64,000 bases of DNA from Ascidia mentula (GCA_947561715.1 OX387201.1:5164001-5228000), one strand, 5' to 3'. Counted from the first letter of the stretch, positions 25,401 through 39,687 are shown. Numbers and translations: made by a program. Notes: generated from the sequence alone by a model not told the origin.

Positions 25401-28400
25401 ACTTCTTGCCGCCATGCTGTACATCCACACAATTCACAATGGGTCAACGTGACCTTGCGACAATTGGCGGGAATGTTTTGTGAACTTGCACTGGTCTTTT
25501 TTCCGCGTGTTATTCGAAGAAACTAAAGGCTGGCACTTTTGAACTCTCGATGAGGAGTGAGGTTTATGGCAATGGATTGTTTTGTGAAAATGAAAATAAT
25601 GCTGTGACTCTCTTCCTGGCGCAATCTAGCTTGCGCTTGGCGAGTCGATGAGTCATCAGCACACGACTGGTGCAACATTGAATCGCCCCCAAAACTTTCC
25701 ACGGGGTCTTTTTGAAACTGATTACCCAACGGACTGGAAACTTTGCATGCACTTCCTAGGATCCCGCTGGACGTGAGCAGCGATACAAACAGTTTTTTTA
25801 TAGAGGTTCTATGAATAAATTTGCATGTTGCTGTTGATTTTGATACCAGGTATAGACAATGCGCAGCAACGCCAAAGATTACCAACGTCCAACAACCTTT
25901 CCCGCGCCCTATGGGCAAACAGCATCGCGTGGGCGTCTGAACCGCACAACATACCTATTGGCCGCATGACTGCACAAGAATAATGGGGTACGGGCAAAAC
26001 AACGACCAGCCACGTTAATAATTAACACCAGAACCTACATAACAACTTGTCCTATGCCCAACTGTGTGACCTTCAATTAACCTGAAAATTCTATGCACGA
26101 AAGCAGGTGCTACCTTTTCACGGAGTGACATCATCGGTCGTAATGCGAGGTGGGTGGCATTTTGTTTGCCTTTGAGTGGTAGCGTACCCGTATTATGACG
26201 TAACAAAGAGATGCGCGAGGTGGTATTTTATCAGCCCTGGAACTAAAGCAAGGGTGTCGGCGGAATGTTGAACCTTTAATCTTATTCCGCGCGTGTGTTT
26301 TGGGCATGGGACAATTTTTGACTCAGCAAAAAAATTGCGCTACTGTCTTTGTCACAAAAATGCTTTTTATTTTTAAAAACGGGTTTGTAGGCCTTACCTC
26401 TGGTCCAATGTATGGCACACCGTTGACGATCTCCGGCGACGCATAAAGTGGACTACCACAAAATGTGTGGAGCAGGCCGTCGCTGGTGAACAAGTTAGCT
26501 AGGCCGAAGTCCGCGATCTGCAAGAAAACAAATGACAGTGAAGTGTTTGCCTATACCTTGATGTTATACAGTGGGAGTAGAACACTAAACGTGCAGTATA
26601 TGAAGATTCCAGGTAGGGTAGGAGGATATTACAGCATACAACACCAAAATTTCAACGCTTGGGGTCAAGACAAAACGCAAAGCAACAGCTATGGCAGATG
26701 ATGCATCTAGAACTAAAGGGTGCCACTAAAATAGGCCACAATACATCGCCTTGAAATTAAAACAACAACTTCCGTGCTTGGCTGCGAACAGACGGCCAAA
26801 GGAAGTTCAAGTCACGCATGATCGATTGTGTGTTTTACGTCACGCGCGGTGAGAACTGTTTTGCTGTTAGAGCAGGTGGGTGGAAAAGTACTTGTAACTT
26901 GCGAATGTGTGCTTAATTGAAATGAAACGTTGCCCGGTAATATGTTGTTCAGACCAGCTGATGACTTACTGCCAACTTTTAATGGACATATGAATAACAT
27001 TAGCGCGGTTGGTGTATTTCACATGTTCAATGAATTTCTGAACGTTATTGTATTTATATTTTATTTATTATGGGTCGGTCTCCATCACCAGTGGGAAAAT
27101 ATATAGTGCTTTATCCACTACCAGAATTTTAAATACCAAACACGCGATTGTGAAACGCAATTGAAATGTTGACTAGCCACGAGCAACACATTTCCCCACA
27201 CAATTCAAAGGCGATATTTCATTCGAATGCTCAAAATAACTTCTGCGCAGGTCAATGTTTTAATTATGCCTTCGCACCCAGCTCGCGCGCACACCGCTAT
27301 GTCATTGCGAGTTCACATTCGGTACATTCATTACGCTAAGTAAACAGGCATCGAAAGGTTGAGCATTTTCGGCCGCAGAGCTTTAAATCAATATCAATAC
27401 ATTCTTCGGTACATTCTTACCTTGATCTGGTAGTCTTTGCTCAGCAATATGTTCTCCAGTTTGAGATCGCGGTGAACAATCCCCATCTGTAATAAACGCA
27501 ACAAATGTAAATACATGTGTGTGGAAAAACAGGCTGTGGATTGTTGTCAAATCACAACCTGAGAAAAGCATAGAAAACGGTAGCACAAGTGTTTCATGTG
27601 GAAACTTGGGCAACTTTCTGCTAAAAATGCAAAAAAGGGGTGTGGATGCTTTAGTGCAAAACCAATATGGATCAATAAAACACAAATATATGACAGCGTT
27701 AATGGCCTTTAGTTATATTCCTCGTATTTTGACAGCAGTAAAAAGCATTTTACGGCAGTTTTGTTTCGTGCTGGTAGAAACCGATTTCGCCCTAACACGC
27801 GAGGAGAAACGGACTAGAGCTGTAAATTAGCTGCCTTCACACAAGCCGCACAAACAGCGATGGCGGGTTCGATAAGGGCTGTGGGGTTGTTGTTTACCGG
27901 TCAGAGGCTGTTAATGGTCGCGCAGAAACCCAACTTGGTGTGTAAACCATCCCGTTCAAGCGACCGGCGGTTGATGAGAACGGGGCTAAATTGCGCTCCC
28001 AAGAAGAGTTAATTGAGGCTGCGGTCAGCAAAGAAAATCACGATGGTGGAAATTTGCAGAAGGTTGTTGTGCGGATGCTTCGCATTGTTTAGCGCCGCAG
28101 GATCGAGCATAGCGCGATGACTAACACTTCCGCTGGCGTCTGGAGTGCTATGTTGGAGCAATCACCTTGTGCCAGACAAATCCAGCATGAAAACGTGTTT
28201 ATTATTTTTGCAAATAACAAATCGTGTACTGGAGCGAATAAATGTACTTTAATAGTTATGAGAAGTCGAATTCGCACCATCCGCGCTGCATATATCGAAG
28301 CGATTCCATTAAAACGTACAATACGACTTCGACCTTAACGATATCTTTGATCCCAACCTATCTGAAAAGCCAGTCTTTTGTTTCAGCTCCAAACTAAAGA

Positions 28401-31400
28401 CGCCAAAGTTGCCTTAAATCTCCCACGCCACGAAGTATTTCCTCTTGGAAGCATTGCAAGCATCAAAGCCCTACGCATATCGGCCACAGCCAAATATGTA
28501 CAGCAGCGGCACGAACTTTCTTGCTTGCGTGGTGGTGCTTTTAGGTGGGATTCAGGCTTGCCTCAGCGCCGTTAGACAAGTGCCATTTACGAGCGTGGGC
28601 TACCTTTTGTGGTGGCGGACGATATCGCGATCATTATGCCCTCCACAAAATTGCGTATAATCGCTGCTCGGAAAGCGATTGATTGCTTGGGAGGCAAAAG
28701 CGTTTGCTGCGTAGGTTTAGAGGACGTTGTTTCGGGTGCTGCAGACGGCGGGCGCCCGTTGTTCTCGTTTCCAGGAGTTGAAAGTTTATTTTCCAATTAC
28801 TTATTATCGTTTTTACTCGAGTGGAAAATTTCCACGTCCATAAGCGTGGGTCGCGGAAATTTTCCACTCGAAAAAGTCAAGATTAAGCCTGCGTTGCTAC
28901 CGGGAAAACACTTGCCGCCTGTCGCAAAACATTCGAGCCATGTCGGAAAAAAAAACCCAACTTGCATTACATTCTCAAAGTGCTGCATACCACTTGTACA
29001 AAGCCAACGGGCCAACAAATGCATTGGTTTGCGGAACAAGCATAAACATCACCATAAACGTCACTGCGCCACTACAACACTTCCACGAAGTACACGCAAG
29101 GTTGGCGATTCGGTCAGACTGATGCATAGGTTACTCGTTACTCAGGCTGCTCAATGCGTCGGTGACGTAACGAAACATATTGCTGATCGCTTTCGCTTAC
29201 AACAAAACACACTCACTCAAACATCACATGGAAGCCGCGGTTTTTTTCTGCGTAAACCCGAGGCCAGGCGAAATACCGATGAATGACCTCTGGTTGCACA
29301 CATTTTACCGGATACACTAGTGACGTCATGGAGTGCCGAGTTGTAACAAAACAATCGAAGCGTATATAGAGATGACACACTAATAGGGGCTGGTAACGAG
29401 ATCATGATTAAAAGTCACTCGTTTATAATAGATGGTAGATTTTGTAGCAGTTTCGCTGGTGACGAATGGCTGATGTCAATTTTTAAATATAGGATGCGTC
29501 AAACGCGTTGTCATTGCGCAGTGTCACTAATTACCTTTTCGTTAACCTATGCATATACCACATTTTTTTTATTATTTGATTAAAATACCAGCATGACCAT
29601 ACAAAAAAATACAGTTATCATTCGTGTTTAACATTCATGGCATAACTGGGCAAAAACGAACATTTCGAGTTGAAAGCGATGCTTACCTGGTGGCAGTATT
29701 GTACAGCGGACACGATCTGCTTGAAGAAATACTTCGCTTCTCTGTCGCAAATCCCTCGCTTCGTTTCCAGGTAGTTGTACAGCTCTCCTCCACTCGCGTA
29801 TTCCATCACAATTACAATCTTGTCTTGATTCTCGAAAACTAATAAAAAGTGTTTACTTTAGGTTGGCTCGTGAAAGAGTTATTGAAGGGGCCATATTGGT
29901 TCGAAGAAGAACTTCTTAACGATATTATTGCGCAATGGTTACGACGTGACAGCTCGTTTTGAGCCAAACTTGCATGTTTCGACCGTAACGGCGCAAATAA
30001 GGAGGTCGTTGGGCTCGCTTGACTCCTAAATGGCTAATTAAACCGAAATTGGACAGTTTAAGGCGTTCTGTCGCTCGAACAGATACTAGCATGCCGTGCC
30101 TGCTGTTATGGTCGTTAAAAGTATAGCGTCATTAGTTTGACAGCCAGCCATTGCCAGTCTTAACGGGTGTTTACGTCGCTATTAAAGCGTCATAACCCAC
30201 TATCAATACCAACGCCAGAGTTGTAATACGCAAATGTTCTACAGTGCACGAGCAACTCTCTACACAAAAAAAGACATGGTTCGGTTATTGCTCTACCAAA
30301 TCCACAGTTTTGGTGAAAAGCCTAAAAGCCATTTACAGTGGAAATAAATTCACTATATTTCCTCTCCTGTTAGCACCCAACTGGTGTATTATCATTTTCT
30401 TTTGAGGACGACAATCCCCCACAGTAATCCAAAATGTTTTTAGCTAGGTATTCGGAAATTGAGCATTGGAAGCGACACGCCCACTGTGCACCAGCCAAAT
30501 GTAGCGAGCCAGCAGCGCCGAAAACCGGTCAAGCAAGAAGTCACGTGAGAGGTGAAGTGACTCAGCATTGCGGGGCAGACGAGTTCGCCACGAGCCTCAC
30601 GTTTCCGACGCCATCTTGTTTGCGATCGAATGCCGAAGAAAAGGTCACGTCTTGGAGATACTTGATCAAGCCTGGCGGTTGGCCGCTTCCGACGATTAGG
30701 CGATTGCGCTTAGGGAATTCGCGATTTAATCAAGGTGTTACGTGCTTGGGCGTCAGTGTGACCCTCAGCTGTTTGCCAACCGGCAGGTGGTTTTGTGAAA
30801 GCGGCGAAGCCTTATTTGGAGGACATGTGATTTCGGCAAACGATGTTATTTCTCAAGCACCACCAACGTGCATTTGTAGATCGCAATGTTGTCGCAACGC
30901 CGCAGAGCAAGTTTTGCCTGTTAAATACCAAGCGGAGTGGCGCTTTGTTTTCTTACCTTCGTGAATCTGTATGATGTTCTCGTGTTGAATGGATGCCATG
31001 ATTTCCATTTCGCGGCGAATGTGCTTCATATCCGAAGTCTCTTTGATTCGGTCCTTACGTATGGTTTTCACCGCCACCTGGTGACGAAAACAAAATTGCG
31101 TTGTGTTTTCCTGTTTTAGGAGCCATAGTTTAAGGACAGAAAGGTTAACTGGGCTTCGTTGTCTGGTAATACGAATCATCATTTCCTGGGAACGCGGGTG
31201 ACTCATACACGGCAGTGGAATCATTCCGCACCACCGAACGCACACGCTGGCATTCTCTGCAGGTGCATGTGCCAAAGTTAATGCACTTGCAGCTGAGGCG
31301 AACTCTGCATAGCCGACGCCTTTTAATCTGCACGGCCGCGCGCAATGCAATGATGAAATACCAAATTCCGATAGTTTTCGACTGTACATGACCTCTTCCC

Positions 31401-34400
31401 AACACGCTACACGAAAAGAACGCAAAAAATAACAAGACAAGGTGGGTATAAAAACACATGTATTAGATTTTGCAGACCGGAATAGAAGCAATAGTTCATT
31501 TTACCTTCCTTACTGCATTGACCGCGCAGCGCAATCGAAGATGGGCGATAATACTTTCATAACAAACACGTGCGCAATAATCTCCGCCTCTGTGACGTCA
31601 TAAGCGCGTGTGAGGAGGCGACGTGAACTTGTATGACATATAAGGTAACGCTTCGGGCAATCCCGAAAGTCATTGCCTGACCTTGAGAGTCCCAGCGCTC
31701 CAACCTTGATACAATAACAAGTTGATTGCTTCAGCTTTAAGGCGCACTCGCGGAAACCGCAAACAGGATTGGTTAGACAGCAACGCGGAGCGAATTTCTA
31801 CACCAGACAACAAGCTAAGCAGGCCAGCTCGCGATCTGCAAACATCCTTGAGGCGAAAGCCGTGGGAATAATTGCTGAGTTAAGCGAAAATCATGATCGA
31901 CAGCTCCCGGCCAACCTCTAGTTTGCCAAGTAAACAGCAGACCGCCTTCTGCGAACTTTATACCTTGATATCTTCAAACGCATTTTCGCGTCGCTTGGTT
32001 CGAATCGCACTTTTTTTACGAACAAGCTCGGTGACAGTCGAGGAACCCGCGCCAGATTTAGCAGGTGAGCGATTTGATGAATAACGCGCGTAGCGTTGTG
32101 GAACTGGTTTGTCGAGACTTCCATGATTATTGAAATTGTTTTCCAACTTTGTATCACTATCATATTTAGTGTGATTTGCTGGGTTAAGTCCGAATGACAT
32201 GCCTTTATGTACGGACAGGAACACTTCTCGTTAAGACTTCATTGAAGTACCCCAACTTTTTGTGGAGCTACAACGCGTGCCACGAACTATCTTTCATAAA
32301 GAAATAGAAATTCTAGAAATCATCTTTCAGAATTTTGTTGATTCTCAAATCATAATCTACTGTACAAGGTTTCTGATCAAAAGTGCCAATTTTTCAAAAT
32401 TCCCAAAAAAACGCCGATTCGGAAGCACAGAAATATTCCACAGGAATTCTTGCTCAAACAAAAGGATCTGCGGTTCACAAAGAAGCGCCATATGGCGACC
32501 ACATAGTTTGCGCGAAAAACAAAAGACATGCGCGCGTGCCGCGGTGAAATCGGTTGAGGAAAATCGATTATCGGCAGAATGCTTGGGATGATCTCGAAGT
32601 GGTGGCCAGTATTGATAAAACCATTACGGCGCCAATCGATAGCCCGCGCCGTCAAATCAGAGGCAGGTCTGCGGCCCGTGGTCGACCCCTTGTTACGTCA
32701 CAATGCCAGAGTAGGAATGTTATCTCTTGATGGGGGCGCGGCCTTGCACTTGTTTGGACATGGAGTCGTACAAAGTTTAAGATAACAAAGTGATGGCGTT
32801 ATGGTTATTAGGCGCATTTTCCGCTCCGTGGTAATCTATTTATCTTCCAGATCGCCAGAAATTGACATCTATATGATATATGGACGGTTCGTTCGCCTTG
32901 TGAGGTAAAACAACATTGTGGTTATGCACATTGGTATGCTGTGCACATATTTTCCAAATCTTGCTGAAAAATACCCAGCTTTTTTTATTTTGTCATTTTT
33001 TTCGCCGATTAACGAAGTTTACGTGTTGACGTTTATACTTGGTGTGGAATTTCTTCTATTAAAATGTATTTTAGTGTTGTTACAACGAGAAATACAACGT
33101 AAAATAATAAACATCATTTGCCCGTAAAGTTGTTTTCGGTGTAAAGCGTTACAGAGAGCAATTGTACTCCACGTTTTCGAAAACAAGAGAAACGCCAGCG
33201 ACTTCTGCTTTCACAAAGTCAAGGCAAATAGGAGAGCCAACGACCGAACACAAGTGTCGCCAAGTAACACTCGGGAGCCAGAAATACGAGCCACCGAGCA
33301 CCCTTCAATTGGGTCGTGATCATGGGGAATGGGCGGCAGGCCGTGCGGGTTTAAATCTCTTGTTGAGCTTGAAAAGCACGGCCAGGCAGCGTATTGTTGT
33401 TGCCAGGAGCGCGGAGACACGCGTCGCCATTGTTTGCTCACAAAGGGAATTGATGCCGCGACAAATGGGCGAGAATGTCTGCGGCCATTTCAGGTATTCA
33501 ACATACATAACTCCACATATGCGCTGACCTTGGAGATAGCGACCGCGCAAACGCTGATGATAAAGAAAACGCGGAAATATGTTGTTGACGGCTTGTGGTT
33601 GGGAAATAATGGACACTTGCTGATGCGAATGAAGACGTATTTGCACCATGGTGCGATTTCCTATATAAAATTATACACAAACGCCGCTTGCCAACTTCCG
33701 TATAACTTCTGCCGTGACTTGCGTTATTTGATAAAGTGTTTTTGGTTTCGTGCATCGAAAACATGGAAGTCTCCATAATTGAAATAAAATGGATTCTTAC
33801 ATCTCGGCCCACATGGCTGGAACAGTGCTCTGCGGATTTTACCCAATACTGTGTGTCTTGACCGCATTAAGTCGAATATGACAAAGAATATGGGCGTCGC
33901 AGGTGCGAACACAATGACATACTGACGTCGCTTTTATGCGAGCACCTGGTCGGCTCCGGCAAAACCCTCGCGTATCCCTTAAACAAGTGCAAACATCAAT
34001 TCACGTCACGCAAGTCGCAAACGTTCCATGACGCAAATAGCCATTTCACTGGAAATGGAGGAGTTCCACGAACTGTAGCTGCCGTCTTTGTGTTAGTCGC
34101 TGGATAAAGGTGAAAAGGTAAAATATTTAACTTGAATGCTTAGTGCAATCAAGCGTGAACGCCGCACCGGGAGCCGCCAGCGACCCAAAGGCGCACGTGC
34201 CCTTCAACCATTGTGACGGATCAAACAGGTGTGTCATGATGCCCGTCAGAGCACCCAATCTAACCAAAGAGTCGCTCAATATTTTTTAATTAAGGCCAGG
34301 TTAAGGCCGGGCAACGCTAAGGCTTACGCCAAATAACTTGCGCACTGCCACGAGGACACGCGTCCAAGGAATTTCTCTTAATGAAAAGCCAAAGCTGTGA

Positions 34401-37400
34401 CATTTCGTCGATAATTAATTTAATTTTAGGGGCGGTACAGAAAGTGACGGGTTCTTGAGAGTGTGTTGGGTCGGAACGAACACCAACAAAATGCTCCAAT
34501 AGATTGCCAGTTAGGTTCACTGCAAGTTTATCAAATACCACAAGTAAACGTTTCAACCTATAGCAGTCCAAAGCCAACAAGCATTCATTGCACAAACAAG
34601 TACACAAGAACACGGAGAAATATCCGCTCATTCGACGATGACAGAAACTGGAGGTATATTAATACTTGACCTTTTTAACATGAGAAAGGTCATTTCAATC
34701 GCTTTGAGGTGTCACGTAGATGTCATATCGCAAGTCGACGGGTTTACCAACATGACGACTTCCCGTAACGCGACTTGAGCGTGTGAGAAATGCGGCTTAG
34801 TTCAACTTTCAATGACAAACCACGGACAGCGTCAAAGGGTTACACCGCGTCATTGACGCATTAAAATATTAATGCCAAACGGTAACAGGTGCTCGGAAAT
34901 TAACGCAGTTTTCTTCGGATTGTGCGCGAGCGCCGAAGCGGGGAGTAGGACCCCCACTCGCGATGACGTACTGCCGGTGTCATGAAAGGAGTTTTAACGC
35001 GATAAATAATGCACACGGACGTGTGGTGGATGACAACCCTAACTGTGGCACGTGCTGACTGTTTGTTTTGTTAAATCCCCAACAAACTTTAACTTTAATA
35101 TACGTGCATTGAGCACTTGCCGGTGCGAATGTGTTTGTAGGATAACTGCCGCCAAGAGCACTCGGGAGACACGCAAACCAAGTTCGCGTAGCGGTGACAA
35201 GCAATTTGCAAGGAGCAACCGGGTACGCCGAAACTAGATTATCGTTCTTAAATTACTCTTGGCGTGAGGCGAAGAATTTAATCGAGATGTTTTTCGGCGT
35301 GCCGGGAGAAGAGAAAACTAAGCAAAACCGATGCAATGCGGTCATCAATTATTTATTTAAACTGTTGCTGTGCGCAAATAGGCACTGCAAAGTTTGGAGA
35401 ATATGAAAAGCGTTTGGTGTAACCCGTTGCATTGGTTAAAATTCAACGTGCTTGCAAATTCAAGCGGGCAATTTCAGCACCGGTTGAAGTCAGATGAAAG
35501 GATGAAATACCAAAATGCCGTTTACGAAATAACTATCCAAATCATTTCCACACAACACTTTGGACATGTTTAGCCTCTGCGTGTGGTAAACTCGCAGCGT
35601 GGCATGGGGGAGGGTGAAGGCCCTGCTTCGGTTGTTTACGTCAAACAGAGCACCGCCGTCACAAAGTCTCGTAAACAGGCGTCGGGGGGATGGGTTGGGA
35701 CGAAGCTACTGCGTCAGCAATTAACATCAAGGCGTCCAAGCAATTGCGCGAAATAGGTTTACGACTTCCATCTGTGGTGGAGATTGCGTGTTGTGATGTG
35801 TGGTAATGAGCGCAGTGGGGGAAGAAATATCGCGGCGCGGTTGGCTGTTGCTGGAACATGCTCTTGTACTTGGTTTGAAACAGGTAAAACACAAACGTTT
35901 TTTTCATTCACGTCGCATAGATTTCAAATTCAAATCAACGTCAAACTGATCGTTGTCCCATTAATGTCGTTTAGGGGAAGCATGCAGCAAGTGCTTGTAC
36001 GCTCCTGGCATACCACAGCATAGCCACAAGAGCAACCAAACCTTTTCATCTATCTGAATGCTAACAAACGATCGTTTGTTTTTGATCTCCCGGTCGATTG
36101 TTAACTCGTGTATAGGATGCGCAAAACTTGACGCTTATGCCCGGTTCTGCGATAGACTTGACGGTTAAGGGTAAAGATCGAACAAGAATGAAAACAGCCA
36201 CCACCAAGCTTGTTTACCTCCACGAAAGCGTGATTTTACGCGTTTCAGTGGATGCTCCCGTACTGGCGCGAGGCACCACAGTAATAGTGTGGCTACCAGT
36301 GGTGAAAGGAAGAAGTGTACACATGATCGCTAACCTCCAGAGAAACGGGTCATTAAAAAGCACTTTAAAAAAACAAGGGAAAGGGCATTAAAGACTGAAC
36401 GAACAATGGAAAAGTGGTCTTTCCTTCGAGTGCTGACAGGATATCAAATAACGCGAAACCGTATCAGTTCGGGCGCAGGTCGCACAAAGGAAAAGTTGAA
36501 AAGCCATGCTCGGCGAGCTTTTAACAATATGTTATCGCAAGCGTAGTCGATACGCAAACACAACACTGGCGAAATTGCTCAGCTGGCCCTTGGGACAATT
36601 TACAAGAATGTAAATACATGCTATTTTCGTTTACTCGCCTCGGGTAGACGGCACTGACTCTGACTGCATTACCACTATGGAAGAACGCGTTTTAGAAGTA
36701 CCTAGGTCAAGTTTGCGTTGGGTTAAATTATAGAGGTAAGAATACTGGCGTTTATATTCAACGAAAATTCTGCATCTATACCACAAACGTTTTGAAATTG
36801 ACAATACAAAACCTGCGCATTGAGTGGGAAGATCATGATATTCGAAAGATTTTTAAGCCAACGCCTCTGTATTCTCTTATAGAGTGGGAACCAAAACTGA
36901 CAGACTGCCAGCGTCACTGACCAAAGATCATGACGTAGATTCTTTAGTGCTAATGTTGGACTATTTATAGGAACAACAAAAACGCTGGATCATAGCGCGC
37001 ATGAATGTGATTTTGTTGTTTTTCGGTAAAGGGCGCGGTGTTATGTTGTGACTGTACCAACCGCGGCGAAGACCCACAGGTGGCGTTTGGCGTTAGGGGT
37101 GAAGTGCTCGAATAGACGCGGAACCATTGCAAACAGTATGGATATTGCATGTGCTTACGTCTTTAACTGGTGTGTGCGTAGTGTAGAAGTACTCCGAAAA
37201 CTCGGGGACTTTCCAGCAAAAGCAACTCTTTACTGTGCTATGATTCAGCGGTGACATTAACAAATTCGCTGGTCCATATTACGAATTTAACGAAAACAAC
37301 ACATACCCAGCACTCAAGCGCGAAGTCGTTAAAATTAGCTTCAATTACGCCAACCGCCCTATTGGCACCCGCGCGCCACTGCCACCAAATATAGACAAGT

Positions 37401-39687
37401 CGGTTCGCCCACACGTGTGCGTTCTCACAAGCGCCCAACCCCAGTACTCCAATGCCGTGACGTCACGAACGTTTTGTTCAGACTCCAGATTGGCAATGAA
37501 CGTCCCATTCCGACGCTGTGTTTTAAAGCGAGGATTTTGCATAGACTCAAGTTTAAACACGAATATATTGAGCGTTAGGTTTCTGTGCGTCACATTGCGA
37601 GGGACAAACACAAACGGTTGCCAAGAAAGGGCGCTGTGACGTGGAGAAGGTGCTGGTTGGGAGAATTGGTTGACAAACGCTACGTTGTGTACTTAACCCA
37701 AGGAATTGGTGGTCGAACCGCGCGTCAAAAAACAAGTTCCCTTTCCGTGTATTTCATATCACAACGCAGTGGACTCTCAGTTACTAGTCCGTATTGGATC
37801 AGCATCATTTTTGTATACCTGTCGAAATATAAGGCGGAATAGACACAAGCTGCCGTTAAAATGCACCAACCATCGTTTTGTTTGGCCGGCCAAGGCTGAA
37901 AAACAGCTCTCGAATGTAGTTTATTCACTTTGACGATCGATAACGTTTAAGATTTCGCATAGCGGCAAAGGCTGAAATGCTTAAAACGCCACATTGAAAG
38001 GTTGCTTTGATATCTTGTTGTTCAATGTGGCGTTTGTTACAAACCCTATTTCGAATTCGGGACAGTGCGGTGAGGATTAACCTAAAAACACAACGAATTA
38101 CAAGCCATTGATTTGCCACGCGCACACGTGATTAGTTGGAAATATACATCTACGGCGCTGTGGATTGAATGAATAGTTGTGTTTGTCATGGGACACCCGA
38201 ATCAAATGACAAAAATAATATGGACAGTTAAAATCGTGGAAATGAAACTAAATACATTTTCCCCAATAGCTACAGACAGGACCCTCAGTAAAAACGACTT
38301 ATATCTAGTTGGTTACTTTCATGACCAAGAGGGTGCGTCAAGAAGGACAGAACACTAAACTGGATATCGCATGCCTTCTAATTCAAAACAGCCAGGAAAT
38401 TTAAAGACACAAGTAATTGAAGCCGTTTGCTTCAGCGTAATTGCCATGTCCGCTCGAACATAGAAAGTGCATTTGCTCCGTAACGCAATACCTAGAGATT
38501 GCTTTGCAGTCGTACTAACTAGCAGACGGCTGCCCATAAATATTTCAAAGTCCATATTATGTGTATGTCGCATCCAGTCTAGCGCTACATAACAGCAACA
38601 ACGTGATTGGCTTTGGTAGGAGTTACCCAGAATACGGGACTGGTTGGCAACAACGTTATCTGCCACCGTGAAATGGCTTCTTGGGTCGGAGCGAAGAGTT
38701 TTATCGAGGCGCGTAACGGCTAAGTTCGTCACGCTACAAAGCTTTCGCGGTAAAAACGGCGTGGAAGTTTCGAGACTGGCGCCCGTTTTTGTGTGGAGGT
38801 AGCGTGGCAAACCCACATGACAGTCATAGAGAGTATACACATTAAAACGGCGTCCAACAAGACGGTCTCACCTTCTTGCCTGTTCGACAACAACAACAGA
38901 CAACAACGCCTAACTCCTTTCGGTGGCCAACCGGAACTATTACGTCACGATCACGCGATAATTGCACCAGATGTCTCGTTGAGGGCAGCCGGTCGTGTAA
39001 CCACCAATTGACAAATCAGTAAGAGCTACTAACAGTTATTGAAAAGCCATTATACCAGAAACTCGCAAGGGAAATTTGACATGGCCTTTAACATCAAGCA
39101 CATGACAAAGTAGCAGCCAGAATAGAAATTTCTTATTTTCAGTTCCTTTTTCCCAACCACAAACTTCCATTCCATGGTTATTACAAACAAGAAACAACTT
39201 TACAACATTTGTTTGTTTGCAAGCTTGGCTTGTCAAGTTGAGGTCATCTCAGATTTGATCCAAGAGAAAGTGCACTGATTGTATTTATGGATTAAATGTT
39301 GCAAAAACAGTATTGATCTAATGCCCTGTTCTTGTCCCACTGGAATTATTGAAATTAAAGTTACAGAATATGGGATTCTGTGAAGACTGGCATGTTGAAG
39401 CTAAACATTTAAAATCTGTGGTTTACTGCCAACAAGGACATTTTTGTCACAGATAAATCAAAAATTTATTTTTATGGTCTGTCACTTACCAACTTATTTG
39501 TGTACTTTTGTTCAGCCAGCTTCACCTTGCCATATGTTCCTTTGCCCAGGGTTTTCTGAAACTCATAACGACTTTTCACATTGTGCCGATGTTGATGTCG
39601 TTTCACCGGCTTCACATAAACATCAGTAAAAGATGGGGTGACTGGGTTTGATTTATGATTTACAGTAGTATTATCAGCTCGTATCAT
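22493..39687 (-). CDS. NUAK-family SNF1/AMPK-related kinase
   Basis: Seven exons join in phase: 39490-39687, 30957-31077, 29687-29838, 27421-27486, 26398-26517, 24366-24498 and 22493-23781, giving 692 residues (human NUAK1 661). NUAK kinases act downstream of LKB1 in adhesion, polarity and myosin phosphatase control. Seen are the Gly-rich loop [21 protein letters not shown] with the ATP Lys, [31 protein letters not shown], the T-loop [13 protein letters not shown] with the LKB1-site Thr at about 26464-26466, [16 protein letters not shown] and [12 protein letters not shown]. The large last exon is a Ser/Pro-rich regulatory tail of about 430 residues with one GILK motif (KGILKRK, near 23500), the PP1-beta docking motif of NUAK proteins. 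It is a single homologue of NUAK1/NUAK2, so no paralogue letter is given. An acceptor lies four bases before the ATG. Confidence 0.95.
28817..28871. repeat. Inverted repeat with NF-kappaB-like cores
   Basis: Arms 28817-28836 and 28852-28871 are 20-bp reverse complements with one mismatch around a 15-bp spacer. Each arm contains a near-palindrome, GTGGAAAATTTCCAC on the left and GGAAATTTTCCAC on the right. Their cores GGAAAATTTCC and GGAAATTTTCC resemble Rel/NF-kappaB sites. It lies in the NUAK intron between the exons at 27421 and 29687. Confidence 0.75.
31078..39489. other. 8.4-kb first intron of NUAK
   Basis: This is by far the longest intron in the window, between the Gly-loop exon and the VAVK exon. 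It is CpG-rich for much of its length and holds many short random-looking open frames on both strands, none with a recognisable domain. A 15-bp perfect inverted repeat lies at 37984-38035. Such a long intron in a compact genome is a likely place for enhancers, which I cannot identify directly. Confidence 0.6.
37984..38035. repeat. 15-bp perfect hairpin in NUAK intron 1
   Basis: AAACGCCACATTGAA at 37984-37998 is the exact reverse complement of TTCAATGTGGCGTTT at 38021-38035, with a 22-bp loop. It could form a short RNA or DNA hairpin. It is too short for a typical miRNA precursor on its own. Confidence 0.75.

Noticed and set aside
28609-29286. 225-codon plus-strand open frame within NUAK introns
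   Set aside because: No domain, contains the inverted repeat at 28817-28871, and lies between phased kinase exons; CpG-rich intron gives long chance frames.
30434-30964. 176-codon plus-strand open frame overlapping a NUAK exon
   Set aside because: Antisense to a certain kinase exon at its end and without recognisable motifs.
38355-38840. 161-codon minus-strand open frame in NUAK intron 1
   Set aside because: No family resemblance and no convincing splice partners in the NUAK frame.
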